A DNA stretch of 41,727 nucleotides, from the NCBI GenBank assembly GCA_030426845.1, contig JAUHXR010000041.1, positions 1 through 41,727 of the forward strand. The letters run 5' to 3'. How positions within the stretch are numbered: the first letter of the stretch is position 1; the number at the start of each line of letters is the position of its first letter. This document shows positions 8,298 to 16,297 of the stretch, piece after piece. The notes under the pieces are model-generated. The model saw only the letters and a program-made list of their open reading frames with translations. It did not search any database and was not told the origin of the DNA. The stretch comes from Polyangia bacterium. GTDB lineage: Bacteria; Myxococcota_A; Polyangia; Polyangiales; Sandaracinaceae. The position numbers and the translations under genes are program-made.

Positions 8298-9950
8298 ATG
8301 AGCAAGAAGGTCGGGGTCGTGGGTGCGGGCGCGTCGGGGTGCTCGCTGGCGTGGGCGCTCACGCAGGACGAGGTCCGGGCGAAGGTCGATGTCACGGTCT
8401 TCCACGACGAGGACGTGGTGGGCGGCCACTCCAAGACGATCCCGGTGTGGTTCGACGACGCGGGTCAGGGGCACGTCGCGGACGCGGCCAACCCGGCGCC
8501 GGCCGGCAAGACGACGTACCCGGTCGACATCGGCGTGCAGTTCGTCTGTCCGACCCTCTACCCGAACCTCTACAAGATGCTGAAGCTCCCGGAGCTGCAG
8601 GGCGTCGGCCTCACCAACCACGCCGAGCTGAAGCTCTCCGGCTCGTTCGCCGCCGACATGAACTGGGGCAACTTCGCGCCGTACCAGTCGGGCCCGCGCT
8701 TCGACGCCCTCTACGACGCGATGACCAAGGCCCGCGCGGCCGAGTTCCAGCTCGACATGCGCCACGGCCCGTTCACGCCGCTCGACGGGATCAGCTTCTC
8801 CACCAACATGGAGAAGTACCTCCGCGTGAAGGGGTGGGGCTGGGACGAGAGCTTCTTCCGCTACCTCCTCATCCCCTACCTCTGCATCATCAACGGCTAC
8901 GGGACGGGCGACCTCCTCGAGACGACGGTCGAGGACCTCTACCCGATCTTCGTCGACGTGCCGCTCCTCCAGGGCGCGGGGCCGTACGGGAACTTCCTCG
9001 ACGTCGGCCGCGGCTGGGACCGCTTCACCACCGGGGCCACCTCGTGGTGCGAGGGCATGGCGAGCTACGCGACGACCAAGGGCGCGCGCTTCGTCAACGG
9101 GACCTGGGTGCTCCGTGTCACCCCGCGTGCCGACGGCAAGGTCGTCCTCGTCACCGCGCCGACCGTCGACGTGATGGCCCGGCGCGCCGACCCGGCGCAC
9201 CCGGTGGTCGAGACCGAGCACGTCTTCGACGAGGTCGTGCTCACCACCGACATGCGGACCAACGACGAGCTCCTCGGGCACCCCGACAACCCGCTCTACG
9301 CGGTGCAGAAGGAGTACATCTCACAAGACAAGTTCGCGCTGATCCCGGGCGTCTGCTACATCCACCAGGACGACGAGTGCCTGTCGCCGCACCTCCGCGA
9401 CAAGCTGGAGGACGGGCAGTTCGTGGGCGCCTACGCGTGGGATCCGGCCAACGCGGCCAGCCACCCCTACGGCCTGCCCTACGACCTCGGATCGTCCTTT
9501 CAGACCTACCTCATGAAGAACATCCTGGGGACGCCGTACGACTGTCACGTCTCGATGTACGCCCGCGACGACACCGCCAAGCGCCCCGACCCGGCCAAGG
9601 TCATCTACCGCAAGGACTGGCGGCACGGGCGCTGGGTCGCGAGCTTCTTCGATCGAGCCAAGCGGGAGCTCCACCGCATCCAGGGCCTCGGCAACGTGTG
9701 GTTCGCCGGCAACAACACCACCATCGACTCGGAGGAGGGCGCCCTGATCAGCGCGATGGTCATCGCCAACAAGATCGAGCCCGACTTCGTCTACCCGTTC
9801 GACGTCGCCTCCGAGGCGTTCTTCTTCTTCGAGTACTTCCAGAACACCATGTTCCCCAAGGCCTCGTTCCCCTGGGTCCTCGGGCAGGCGGCCGCCGACG
9901 CGGCCGAGCAGCTCAAGGGGCTCTTCGGCGGCTCGTCCTCCACCCCATGA
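8298..9950 (+). CDS. FAD/NAD(P)-binding oxidoreductase (amine-oxidase/desaturase-like, COG2907-like)
   Basis: 550 residues. The ATG at 8298 is chosen over an in-frame ATG at 8232 because a GAGGAGG ribosome site precedes it. The N-terminal dinucleotide fold has GAGASG (9-14), then an acidic end of strand 2 and 'DVVGGHSKTI'. A 'VDIGVQFV' segment corresponds to the FAD-proximal region of amine-oxidase-like flavoproteins. The C-terminal 'NVWFAGNNTTIDSEEGALISA' region, quoted in part here, is the usual FAD-closing motif. Length and layout fit the predicted NAD/FAD-binding proteins related to amine oxidases and phytoene-desaturase-like enzymes. The substrate is unknown. The next gene overlaps its stop (ATGA), so the two are co-translated. 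Confidence 0.8.
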   Translation: MSKKVGVVGAGASGCSLAWALTQDEVRAKVDVTVFHDEDVVGGHSKTIPVWFDDAGQGHVADAANPAPAGKTTYPVDIGVQFVCPTLYPNLYKMLKLPELQGVGLTNHAELKLSGSFAADMNWGNFAPYQSGPRFDALYDAMTKARAAEFQLDMRHGPFTPLDGISFSTNMEKYLRVKGWGWDESFFRYLLIPYLCIINGYGTGDLLETTVEDLYPIFVDVPLLQGAGPYGNFLDVGRGWDRFTTGATSWCEGMASYATTKGARFVNGTWVLRVTPRADGKVVLVTAPTVDVMARRADPAHPVVETEHVFDEVVLTTDMRTNDELLGHPDNPLYAVQKEYISQDKFALIPGVCYIHQDDECLSPHLRDKLEDGQFVGAYAWDPANAASHPYGLPYDLGSSFQTYLMKNILGTPYDCHVSMYARDDTAKRPDPAKVIYRKDWRHGRWVASFFDRAKRELHRIQGLGNVWFAGNNTTIDSEEGALISAMVIANKIEPDFVYPFDVASEAFFFFEYFQNTMFPKASFPWVLGQAAADAAEQLKGLFGGSSSTP

Positions 9951-10411
9951 AGCCCTTCGTCGTCGAGTCCTCGCCCGCGTGGTCGCTGGCCGTGCAGGAC
10001 AACCTCCTCGTCAGCGTCTGGCGGACCAGCGTCGAGCTTGGCGGCATCCGGGCGACGGACGTCGCGATCGAGCGCATCCTCGCGCAGCCGCGGTTCCCCC
10101 ACTACGGCTCGATCACGGTCGTCGAGCCGCAGATGTCGCTGCGGCTGAGCGACGAGGCGCGCGAGGCCGGGACCCGGCTCCAGGCGCGCTGGAAGGACCG
10201 GATGCGCTGCTCGGCCTACCTCGTCGAGGGCAACAGCTTCGCGATGGCCGCGGTGCGCGGGCTGACCGCGGGGCTGAGCCTCATGACGCGCTCCCCGTTC
10301 CCCATCCGCTCCTTCCACGACGCGCTAGGGGCCTCGGAGTGGGTCGCCGAGGTGCTGAGCATGCCCCCGACGCGCGTCCGCGAGACGATCGGCGCCGCGC
10401 GGGGCGGCTGA
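9947..10411 (+). CDS. Small protein coupled to the FAD oxidoreductase (STAS-like fold possible)
   Basis: 154 residues, ATG overlapping the previous stop by four bases. The alternating pattern 'DNLLVSVWRTSVEL' followed by a helix, 'GSITVVEPQMSL' and another helix looks like the beta-alpha layout of STAS/SpoIIAA-like domains seen in many myxobacterial hypothetical proteins. No enzymatic motif, signal peptide or membrane span is evident. Its translation is tied to the flavoprotein, so a partner or regulatory role is likely, by inference only. I do not recognise a named family. Confidence 0.65.
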   Translation: MKPFVVESSPAWSLAVQDNLLVSVWRTSVELGGIRATDVAIERILAQPRFPHYGSITVVEPQMSLRLSDEAREAGTRLQARWKDRMRCSAYLVEGNSFAMAAVRGLTAGLSLMTRSPFPIRSFHDALGASEWVAEVLSMPPTRVRETIGAARGG

Positions 10412-10413
10412 GC

Positions 10414-10439
10414 CCACGAGGGAGCTTAACGCTTCGTGG
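10414..10439 (+). terminator. Possible hairpin terminator after the flavoprotein pair
   Basis: CCACGA (10414-10419) pairs with TCGTGG (10434-10439), with an inner AGC/GCT pairing. It begins three bases after the stop at 10411. There is no T-run, so intrinsic termination is uncertain. Confidence 0.35.
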
Positions 10440-10509
10440 AGAGCGCGCCACTGGCCGGGCTCGCGACGACCTTCGCGTTCCGCTGAGCGCACCGAGGGCG
10501 CGGCCAGGG

Positions 10510-10515
10510 TAGGAT
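10510..10515 (+). promoter_or_regulatory. Putative leaderless -10 element (TAGGAT)
   Basis: TAGGAT ends 7 nt before the GTG at 10523. There is no Shine-Dalgarno. It fits the TAnnnT-N6/7-start pattern seen repeatedly in the window. Confidence 0.45.
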
Positions 10516-10522
10516 TCGGGTC

Positions 10523-12010
10523 GTGCGCCCGCCGCTGCCCCGGTCCCGCCTCGTCGCTCGGCGAGCCTCCCGATCCTCCCTCGGGCTGCTCTGCGGGCTC
10601 CTCGCGGCCTCGGCGCTCGGGACCGCCGACACGGCCCGCGCGCTCCGCGTGGCGATCCCGCCCCCGCGCCCGACCGGCGTCGACGTGCTCCTCGTGTCGG
10701 ACGCCGCGACCGGCGACACCAACCTCCAGGCCGCGCTGACCTACGACGGCCACAACGTCACCGTGGTCACCGGCGACTTCGCCACCCAGAACCAGGCGCT
10801 GCGCGGCGACCTCTCGCGGTATCGCCTCGTCGTGTGGATCGCCTCGGCCAGCGGCTTCGGCGACGCCCACCCGGACCCCGCCTTGTTCAGCGCGCTCGAG
10901 GCCTACGTTCAGCGCGGCGGGCGCGTGCTCGTCACCGGCTACGACGCGATCGCCAGCCCCGTCGACCCGCTCCTCATCGCGTTCCTCGGCGGCACGGGCG
11001 CGCGCGACGTGCCGTCGCCCCCGGGCGCGCTCTCGTCCGTCCCGAGCAGCCTCACCACCGGCGTGGTCGACATCCGCAACCTCACCCCGGTCGGCGCCTC
11101 GTCGGATCGCGACGCGCTGACGGGGACGGGCCCCGACACCGTGATCGTGTGTCCGTCGTCCGGCGATCCGGGGCAGGGCCAGTGGACGGTGCGGCGCCTC
11201 GGCGACGGAGAGATCGCCTGGGTCAGCAACGGCCGCGCCGAGGAGGCCGAGCCGAACTGGCTGCTGCGCGACCCGGGCGCGGCCGGCGTCTACAACGCGG
11301 CGCTCCGCAACTTCGCCTTCGCCGCCGCGCGCGGCGCGATCGCGCCGGTGCCCGTGCCGGAGCCGGAGCCCCCGCCCATCGAGGTCCCGGCCACCGACGT
11401 CGTGCCGCCTCCGCCCGATCTGTCCGACGGCGATGTCCCCGACGGCGATGTCCCTGATGACGATGGCGCGCTGCGCTTCAACTCCGACTCGCGGGCCGGC
11501 TTCGGTTGGAGCGTGGGGGTGCTCGGGCTCGGCGCCCACACCACCGCCGAGCAGCGCTGGTTCGCGGGCGGCACCCTCGAGGCGGCGGTCACCTTCGACC
11601 TCGGGCGCCGGGCCGCCGACGGTCGGCGCGCCCCCGCGCTCAACGGGGTGGTCGGCGACCACTACGCGCTCACCGCGCGCGGTCACGTCTTCGCGCGGCT
11701 CGATCGCGGCGGCGACGCGCGCTGGGCGGTCGCGGTCGGCGGGCAGCTCGCGGCGGCCAACGCGCTGCTCGGCGACAACGTGCGCATCCCGAGCCTCCTC
11801 GGCCTCGTCTCTCCGGAGGTCGGCGCGGTGTTCCGGAGCGACCGTGACCCGGGGCTCTACCTCGCCTGGCACGCGCCGTTCGCGTTCCTCCTCGAGGACT
11901 GGCTCGCCCTCGAGCTGCGCGCGAGCTTCTTCGTCATCGAGGGCTGGCGCGCCGACCCGGAGGATCGCGAGGCGCTGTTCACGGTGTCGGTCGGGCTCTC
12001 GGGACGCTAG
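10523..12010 (+). CDS. Secreted protein: GATase/ThuA-like domain fused to a beta-barrel-like domain
   Basis: 495 residues, GTG start. The Arg-rich n-region and hydrophobic stretch (about 1-40, ending ARA) form a signal peptide. Residues about 50-280 look like a class I glutamine-amidotransferase-like or ThuA-like alpha/beta domain: 'VDVLLVSDAATGDT', 'HNVTVVTGDF', 'YRLVVWIAS', and 'YVQRGGRVLVTGYD'. There is no clear catalytic Cys. A Pro/Glu-rich linker and two 15-bp repeats encoding GDVPD follow (about 285-330). The last about 180 residues alternate hydrophobic and polar residues with aromatic ends ('GFGWSVGVLGLGAH'...), as in outer-membrane beta-barrels. It may bind a ligand in the periplasm while anchored in the outer membrane. 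Function is unknown. Confidence 0.75.
   Translation: MRPPLPRSRLVARRASRSSLGLLCGLLAASALGTADTARALRVAIPPPRPTGVDVLLVSDAATGDTNLQAALTYDGHNVTVVTGDFATQNQALRGDLSRYRLVVWIASASGFGDAHPDPALFSALEAYVQRGGRVLVTGYDAIASPVDPLLIAFLGGTGARDVPSPPGALSSVPSSLTTGVVDIRNLTPVGASSDRDALTGTGPDTVIVCPSSGDPGQGQWTVRRLGDGEIAWVSNGRAEEAEPNWLLRDPGAAGVYNAALRNFAFAAARGAIAPVPVPEPEPPPIEVPATDVVPPPPDLSDGDVPDGDVPDDDGALRFNSDSRAGFGWSVGVLGLGAHTTAEQRWFAGGTLEAAVTFDLGRRAADGRRAPALNGVVGDHYALTARGHVFARLDRGGDARWAVAVGGQLAAANALLGDNVRIPSLLGLVSPEVGAVFRSDRDPGLYLAWHAPFAFLLEDWLALELRASFFVIEGWRADPEDREALFTVSVGLSGR
11426..11466 (+). repeat. 15-bp in-frame tandem repeat
   Basis: Two copies of a 15-bp unit 'gacggcgatgtcccy' (11426-11440, 11441-11455) and a partial third encode the acidic linker between the two domains of the 10523-12010 protein. 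Confidence 0.75.
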
Positions 12011-12061
12011 GGCCGACGCGCGCCAGGCGGCCGCCGGCCGGGTCGTCTGCTACACCCTCAC

Positions 12062-13738
12062 GTGCGTCGGGGGATCGTGCCTGGGTTTCTGGCTGGGTTT
12101 CTGGCTGGGTTTCTGGCTGGGCTTCTGGCGGGGCTCGCGAGCTGGCCGGCCACCGCGTCGGCGGCGGTGCTCACCGTCGACGCCCGCTGCTCCCTCTCGA
12201 GCGCGATCCACGCGGCCAACCTGGACCGGGCGTTCGGCGGCTGCCCCACCGGCTACGGGCGCGACGAGATCGTGATCCCGGCCGGCACCGCGGTGCCGCT
12301 CGTCCACGTCGATCACACCGGCCCGGGCGGGAGCGGGCCCACCGCGCTGCCCGCGATCCGCAGCGACATCACGATCCGCGCGAGCGGCACCACCGGCGTC
12401 GCGATCGTGCGCCGGCTCGCGTCCGCCCCGCCCATGCGGATCCTCCAGGTCGAGGCCGGCGGGGCGCTGACCCTCCAGCGGGTCTCGCTCCAGGGCGGCC
12501 TCCTCACCGGGGCCAGCGCGGACGACCGCGGCGCCTGCCTCGAGGCGCGGAGCGGCAGCCTCGGCGTCACCGCCGACGAGGTCACCTTCGAGGGCTGCGC
12601 GGCGAGCGCCGACGGGCTGGCGATTCACTCCCGCGCGGGCACCGTCCGGATCACCCGCTCCGCGGTGGTCGGCAGCCGCTGGCTCGGGCCTGCCGGAGCG
12701 GCGGGGCCGGCGGTGCACGTCGGGGGCGAGGCGCTCTTCGAGAACTGCACCCTCAGCGACAACGACGGCGCCAGCTACGCCCAGGTCGGAGGCCTCGGGA
12801 CCCTCGCGCACTGCACGGTGGTCGGCACGGTGCTTGGCTCGGGGGGCGGCGCGCCGGCGACGGTCGGGGCCGAGCTGAGCGCGACGCTGCGCCTCCGGGG
12901 GACGGTCCTGGCAGGGACGACCTCGGCCCTCACGGGCGGCCGCGTCGTGCTCGAGGGCGTCAACCTCGTGGACGCGGCGGTAGCCCTCGACCCGCTCGGG
13001 AGTCACGGTGGCCTGTCGCTCACGCACCTGCCGGCCAACATGGGCCCCGCGATCGACGCGGCCGATCCCGCCTACTGCCCGCTCACCGATCAGCGCCGCG
13101 TCCGGCGGCCGCAGGGGACCGGCTGCGACGTGGGCGCGGTCGAGCTCGAGAGGCCCGTCCTCTCGACCTGCGGCAACGCGGTCGTCGATCCGGGCGAGGA
13201 GTGCGACGACGGAGCCGTCAGCTTGACATGCGACGCGGACTGCACGCGCGCGGAGTGCGGGGACGCCACCCTCAACCCGGTCGCGGGCGAGCAGTGCGAC
13301 GACGGCGTCGCCTCGCGGAGGTGCAACGCGGACTGCTCGCTCGTCATCTGCGGCGATCGGGTGGTCAGCGCGGCGGCGGGCGAGCAGTGCGACGACGGGG
13401 GCGACACGAGCAGCTGCGACGCGGACTGCTCGATCGTCGAGTGCGGCGATCGCTACGTGAACGCGGTCGCGGGGGAGGAGTGTGACGACGGCAACACGAC
13501 CGACCACGACGGCTGCTCGCGACGCTGCCGCGCCGAGCGGGACGCCGGCCCGCGAGCGGACGGCGGGGCGCGCCCCGACGCGGGCGAGCGTGGCGAGCCC
13601 GACGCGGGCGGCCCGGGGGGCGAGGCGGGCTGTGCGGTCCGATTTGGCCGGGCTCGTGTATCGTGGTGGCCGGTGTTGGCGATGGCCCTGGTGATCGGCG
13701 CTCGCCGGGCGCGCCGCGGCGGAGCGGGGCGCGGGTGA
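12062..13738 (+). CDS. Secreted beta-helix protein with Myxococcus cysteine-rich repeats and MYXO-CTERM-like tail
   Basis: 558 residues, GTG start. The signal peptide (about 1-35) contains four FLAG/LLAG repeats. Residues about 36-370 show the right-handed parallel beta-helix style (many 'LTLQRVSL', 'FENCTLSDND', 'LRGTVLAG' turns; polymorphic outer-membrane-protein-like). Four Myxococcus-type cysteine-rich repeats follow (about 378-500, each with 'CGD/N...N.V...G.E.CDDG......C...C'). Next is an Ala/Gly/Asp linker ('PDAGERGEPDAGG'). The tail has Cys, then a hydrophobic span ('WWPVLAMALVI') and an Arg cluster, which matches the layout of MYXO-CTERM cell-surface sorting signals. It is therefore probably a surface-anchored adhesin-like or binding protein. 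The next gene overlaps by GTGA. No enzymatic residues are evident. Confidence 0.85.
   Translation: MRRGIVPGFLAGFLAGFLAGLLAGLASWPATASAAVLTVDARCSLSSAIHAANLDRAFGGCPTGYGRDEIVIPAGTAVPLVHVDHTGPGGSGPTALPAIRSDITIRASGTTGVAIVRRLASAPPMRILQVEAGGALTLQRVSLQGGLLTGASADDRGACLEARSGSLGVTADEVTFEGCAASADGLAIHSRAGTVRITRSAVVGSRWLGPAGAAGPAVHVGGEALFENCTLSDNDGASYAQVGGLGTLAHCTVVGTVLGSGGGAPATVGAELSATLRLRGTVLAGTTSALTGGRVVLEGVNLVDAAVALDPLGSHGGLSLTHLPANMGPAIDAADPAYCPLTDQRRVRRPQGTGCDVGAVELERPVLSTCGNAVVDPGEECDDGAVSLTCDADCTRAECGDATLNPVAGEQCDDGVASRRCNADCSLVICGDRVVSAAAGEQCDDGGDTSSCDADCSIVECGDRYVNAVAGEECDDGNTTDHDGCSRRCRAERDAGPRADGGARPDAGERGEPDAGGPGGEAGCAVRFGRARVSWWPVLAMALVIGARRARRGGAGRG
12082..12130 (+). repeat. 12-bp tandem repeat inside a signal peptide
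   Basis: The unit 'tgggtttctggc' repeats about four times head to tail, the last with changes. It encodes Gly-Phe-Leu-Ala repeats in the hydrophobic core of the signal peptide of the 12062-13738 protein. Confidence 0.85.
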
Positions 13739-14343
13739 GCTCGTTCAAGCTCGTCGACGGTTACCTCGAACGGCTCCCGCGCGGACTCGACTCACACCCC
13801 GAGTGTCTGGTGAAGGCCGCGGTCATGCGGGACCAGATTCGGACCCGACCCTTCGACGCGTCGCACCTCCGCCGCCTGCCGGGCCCGGTGGCCGAGCTGG
13901 TGCGGGACCCCCCGCCGGTCTCGAGCTGGGTCCCCGAGGTGCACGCGATGGTGATCCTCCTCGCGATGCGAGAGGCGCACTTCCCCGCGGACTCGGAGGT
14001 CGAGTACGAGGAGTGGACGCACGAGCGCAACCGACGCTTGCTCGGCTCCCGGCTCTACCGCGCGGTGTTCATGGTCATGAGCCTCGAGCGCCTCTTCCGC
14101 GGGGCCGGTCGTCGCTGGTCACGCGTACGCCGGGGCAGTCACCTCGAGGTCGTCGAGCTGGGGCCCGGACATCGTCGCCTCGAGACGCACTACCCCTCCT
14201 ACCTGCACCCGCGGGAGCTCGCGATCGGTCTGCGCGGCGCGTTCCGAGCGGTCGCGGACCTCGCGGGCGCTCAGGACGTCGAGCTCGGGGAGCCCGTGGT
14301 AGGTGAGCATGCGATGACCTTGGACCTGCGCTACCAACCCTGA
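13735..14343 (+). CDS. DUF2378-like small myxobacterial protein
   Basis: 202 residues, GTG start overlapping the upstream stop (GTGA). It is an all-alpha-beta protein of about 200 residues with no signal peptide or membrane span. Its size and features ('EWTHERNRRLLGSRLYRAVF' followed by strand-rich 'HLEVVELGPGHRRLETHY' and 'ELAIGLRGAFRAVADLAG') resemble the DUF2378/TIGR02265 family, a myxobacteria-expanded relative of the HNOB heme-NO-binding fold. The family has no established function. I see no clear conserved His suitable as heme ligand, so heme binding is not claimed. Coupling to a surface-anchored protein gene is unexplained. Family assignment is moderate. Confidence 0.6.
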   Translation: MSSFKLVDGYLERLPRGLDSHPECLVKAAVMRDQIRTRPFDASHLRRLPGPVAELVRDPPPVSSWVPEVHAMVILLAMREAHFPADSEVEYEEWTHERNRRLLGSRLYRAVFMVMSLERLFRGAGRRWSRVRRGSHLEVVELGPGHRRLETHYPSYLHPRELAIGLRGAFRAVADLAGAQDVELGEPVVGEHAMTLDLRYQP

Positions 14344-14352
14344 GCGTCCGGC

Positions 14353-14390
14353 CGTCGAGGCGTGCGCGTCGAGGCGGCCGCGTCGAGGCG
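14353..14390. repeat. Three direct copies of cgtcgaggcg at 14-bp spacing
   Basis: Copies begin at 14353, 14367 and 14381, in the gap between convergent genes ending at 14343 and 14410. No function is assigned. Confidence 0.6.
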
Positions 14391-14409
14391 GACGCGAGGT
14401 GAACGGGCG

Positions 14410-15126
14410 TCAGCCCCGCAGCAGCCAGACGCCGATCACGATCGCCATCAGCAGGCCGCCGACGAGGAACACCGCGCCGGCGCCGATGAGCGCGAGCACG
14501 ATCGGCGACGGCCCGCTCTTGGGCGCGTGCGGCGCGGCCGGGGCAGGCGCGACGCCGGGGGCGGAGGCGACCGGCGAGGCGTAGCTCGGGGCCGCGTAGC
14601 CGCCGGGGGACGGGTAGCCGGGGCTCGCGCCGGGCGCGGAGGGGTAGCCGGGCGCGGCCGGGGCGGGCGCGCCGGGGACGGGGAGGGCCAGGCCGTGGAT
14701 CGCGACCGTGCGCGCCAAGCCGGGACCGGAGGGCGCGGTGGGGGGACCCGGAGCCGGGGGCGCCGGCCCCGGCGAAGGCTGCGGCGCGTGCGCCGACCCG
14801 GGCGGCTGCGGCGCGGGTTCCGGCCCCCGCGGGGCGGAGGCCGGTCCCGGAGGAGCGGCGGTGGGCGCGGAGGCCTCGGCGGCCATCTGACGCATGCGCT
14901 CGTCGTACGAGAGCCCGGCGACCTGGGTCGCCGGCTCGGCCGCGTCCGGCTCGGGCGGGAGGCCCATCGCGGCGAGGCGCTCGTCGTAGGACGGCGCCAT
15001 GGCGGTCTTGCCGAACGGGTCCGGCGCGGGCGGACGCGCGTCCTTCGCCTCCGCGATCTCGTCCGCGAAGGAGACGCCCACCACCGTGGGCCCCTGGTCG
15101 AACTGATCGTCGCCGGTGCCGCTCAC
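14410..15126 (-). CDS. Proline-rich protein with C-terminal membrane anchor
   Basis: 238 residues, GTG start. The N-terminal third is polar and has short repeated motifs 'PSYDERLAAMG' and 'LSYDERMRQMA' (about 46-85). The middle (about 85-205) is low-complexity Pro/Ala/Gly. The C-terminus is a single membrane span ('IVLALIGAGAVFLVGGLLMA') with a very short exterior end, so it is tail-anchored with its body in the cytoplasm. No catalytic domain is seen. The repeated SYDER motif may be a docking element; this is inference. The start is preceded by CATCCT seven bases upstream and no Shine-Dalgarno. Confidence 0.7.
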   Translation of the reverse strand: MSGTGDDQFDQGPTVVGVSFADEIAEAKDARPPAPDPFGKTAMAPSYDERLAAMGLPPEPDAAEPATQVAGLSYDERMRQMAAEASAPTAAPPGPASAPRGPEPAPQPPGSAHAPQPSPGPAPPAPGPPTAPSGPGLARTVAIHGLALPVPGAPAPAAPGYPSAPGASPGYPSPGGYAAPSYASPVASAPGVAPAPAAPHAPKSGPSPIVLALIGAGAVFLVGGLLMAIVIGVWLLRG

Positions 15127-15182
15127 AGGCCGAAGGATGCCTCGAATGGCCCGCGTTCTCGAGTCTTCGGCGCGCGCGCCTC

Positions 15183-15989
15183 TCAGCCGGGCGGCGGCGC
15201 GGCCCGGATCGCGCCGGCCGGGGCCCCGTCGAGCACGCTGGCCGCCGCCTCCGCGAAGCCGACCCAGCTCACGATCGATCGCGGCGCCTCGAGGGCCCAG
15301 AGCTCGCCGCGCGCGACGGCTCCGATCGCCTGGGCTTCGGGACGGGCCGCGATCCGGCGCGCCTCCTCGGCCGCCTCCTCCAGCCGATAGCCGCAGGGCG
15401 CGAGGAGCACGCGGTCCGCCTCCGCCTGGACGAGCGCGCGACCGTCGACGAGCCGCGCGGCCGCGCCGGGCTCGGTGAGCCGCGCCTCCGCGCCGATCGC
15501 CGCGAGCAGCTCGGCCGCCAGACCGGACGCGACCCACGGCGGGTCGGCCCACACGAGGGCGAGACAGGCGGCCCGTTCCCGGCCGGGGCGGGCCAGCCGC
15601 GCGAGCCGCGCCTCCAGCGACGCCCGAAGCGCGTGGCCGGCCTCGGGCGCGTCGAGGGCCGCGCCGAGCCGCTCGAGCTCGTCGAGGCCATCGGCGAGGG
15701 AGCGCGCGTCGAGTGAGAACGCGTCCGGGCGCGCGGCCGCGCCGACCCCGAAGGCGGTGACGACGACGTCCGGAGCGAGCGCGGCGAGGGCGCCCTCGTC
15801 GACCGTCACGATCGGGGTGCCGTCCTCGCGCGCGTCGCGCACCTGCAGATCGACCCGCTCCGGCGGCTCGGCCGGGGCGCAGCCGAGGGCGCTCCGGGCG
15901 AGCGCGTCGGCGCGGCCCACCAGGCGTGCGCCGAGGCCCATCGCCTCGATCGCCTCGGTTGCCGCGGGGCTCAGGCTAGCGACGCGCAT
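15183..15989 (-). CDS. Cobalamin/iron-complex-binding protein, BtuF-like (no signal peptide)
   Basis: 268 residues from the ATG at 15989. This is preferred over an upstream in-frame ATG at 16058 because TACGGT sits six bases before it and the domain starts immediately: 'MRVASLSPAATEAIEAMGLG'. The first half ('LVGRADA...', 'VDEGALAALAPDVVVTAFG') and second half ('ALVWADPPWVASGL', 'AEADRVLLAPCGY') are the two lobes of the class III periplasmic-binding-protein fold. They are linked by a long helix. Homologs of this branch (COG0614, YvrC-like) are often annotated as cobalamin-binding proteins. There is no signal peptide or lipobox, and no permease or ATPase gene nearby, so a cytosolic binding role or a solitary role is likely. 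The ligand is not proven. Confidence 0.78.
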   Translation of the reverse strand: MRVASLSPAATEAIEAMGLGARLVGRADALARSALGCAPAEPPERVDLQVRDAREDGTPIVTVDEGALAALAPDVVVTAFGVGAAARPDAFSLDARSLADGLDELERLGAALDAPEAGHALRASLEARLARLARPGRERAACLALVWADPPWVASGLAAELLAAIGAEARLTEPGAAARLVDGRALVQAEADRVLLAPCGYRLEEAAEEARRIAARPEAQAIGAVARGELWALEAPRSIVSWVGFAEAAASVLDGAPAGAIRAAPPPG

Positions 15990-15995
15990 CGCCGC

Positions 15996-16001
15996 ACCGT
16001 A
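15996..16001 (-). promoter_or_regulatory. Putative leaderless -10 element (TACGGT)
   Basis: TACGGT ends 6 nt before the ATG at 15989 on the reverse strand. The same hexamer at the same spacing precedes the divergent gene at 16298. Inferred. Confidence 0.45.
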
Positions 16002-16130
16002 GATCGTCCTGACGCGGACCGCGAGCGGCGGCGATCCGCGCTCTGGCTGCACGTTCACCGCCGAGAGCGCGGCTCAGGAACCCCTCCCGTCGCGTGCCGG
16101 GCGGCGCGGGCCCCGGTCGCTCCTCGAGCA

Positions 16131-16160
16131 TCCCTCGTGATCCCTCGTGATCCCTCGTCA
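16131..16160. repeat. 10-bp tandem repeat tccctcgtga (3 units)
   Basis: Two perfect units and one with a single change (tccctcgtca) lie head to tail in the roughly 310-bp divergent region between 15989 and 16298. The 10-bp period places the copies on one face of the helix. No regulator is assigned. The rest of this gap shows only the two -10-like hexamers. Confidence 0.7.
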
Positions 16161-16285
16161 CGGCCAGCCACGCACGGGACCCACGGCGCTCCGGCATGCT
16201 CGGTCCGAGGTCCCTGGTCGGCGCTCCGGCTGCGCTCCGCCGAAATCGGCGCTTCCCGACGCGCGGCGGGGCGCGCGAGCTGTGA

Positions 16286-16291
16286 TACGGT
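16286..16291 (+). promoter_or_regulatory. Putative leaderless -10 element (TACGGT)
   Basis: TACGGT ends 6 nt before the GTG at 16298. There is no Shine-Dalgarno. It fits the window-wide TAnnnT-N6/7-start pattern. Confidence 0.45.
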
Positions 16292-16297
16292 GCCGGC

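Noticed and set aside
15990-16297. Cobalamin riboswitch before the BtuF-like gene
   Set aside because: No B12-box or other conserved core was found, and a -10-like hexamer lies right before the start.
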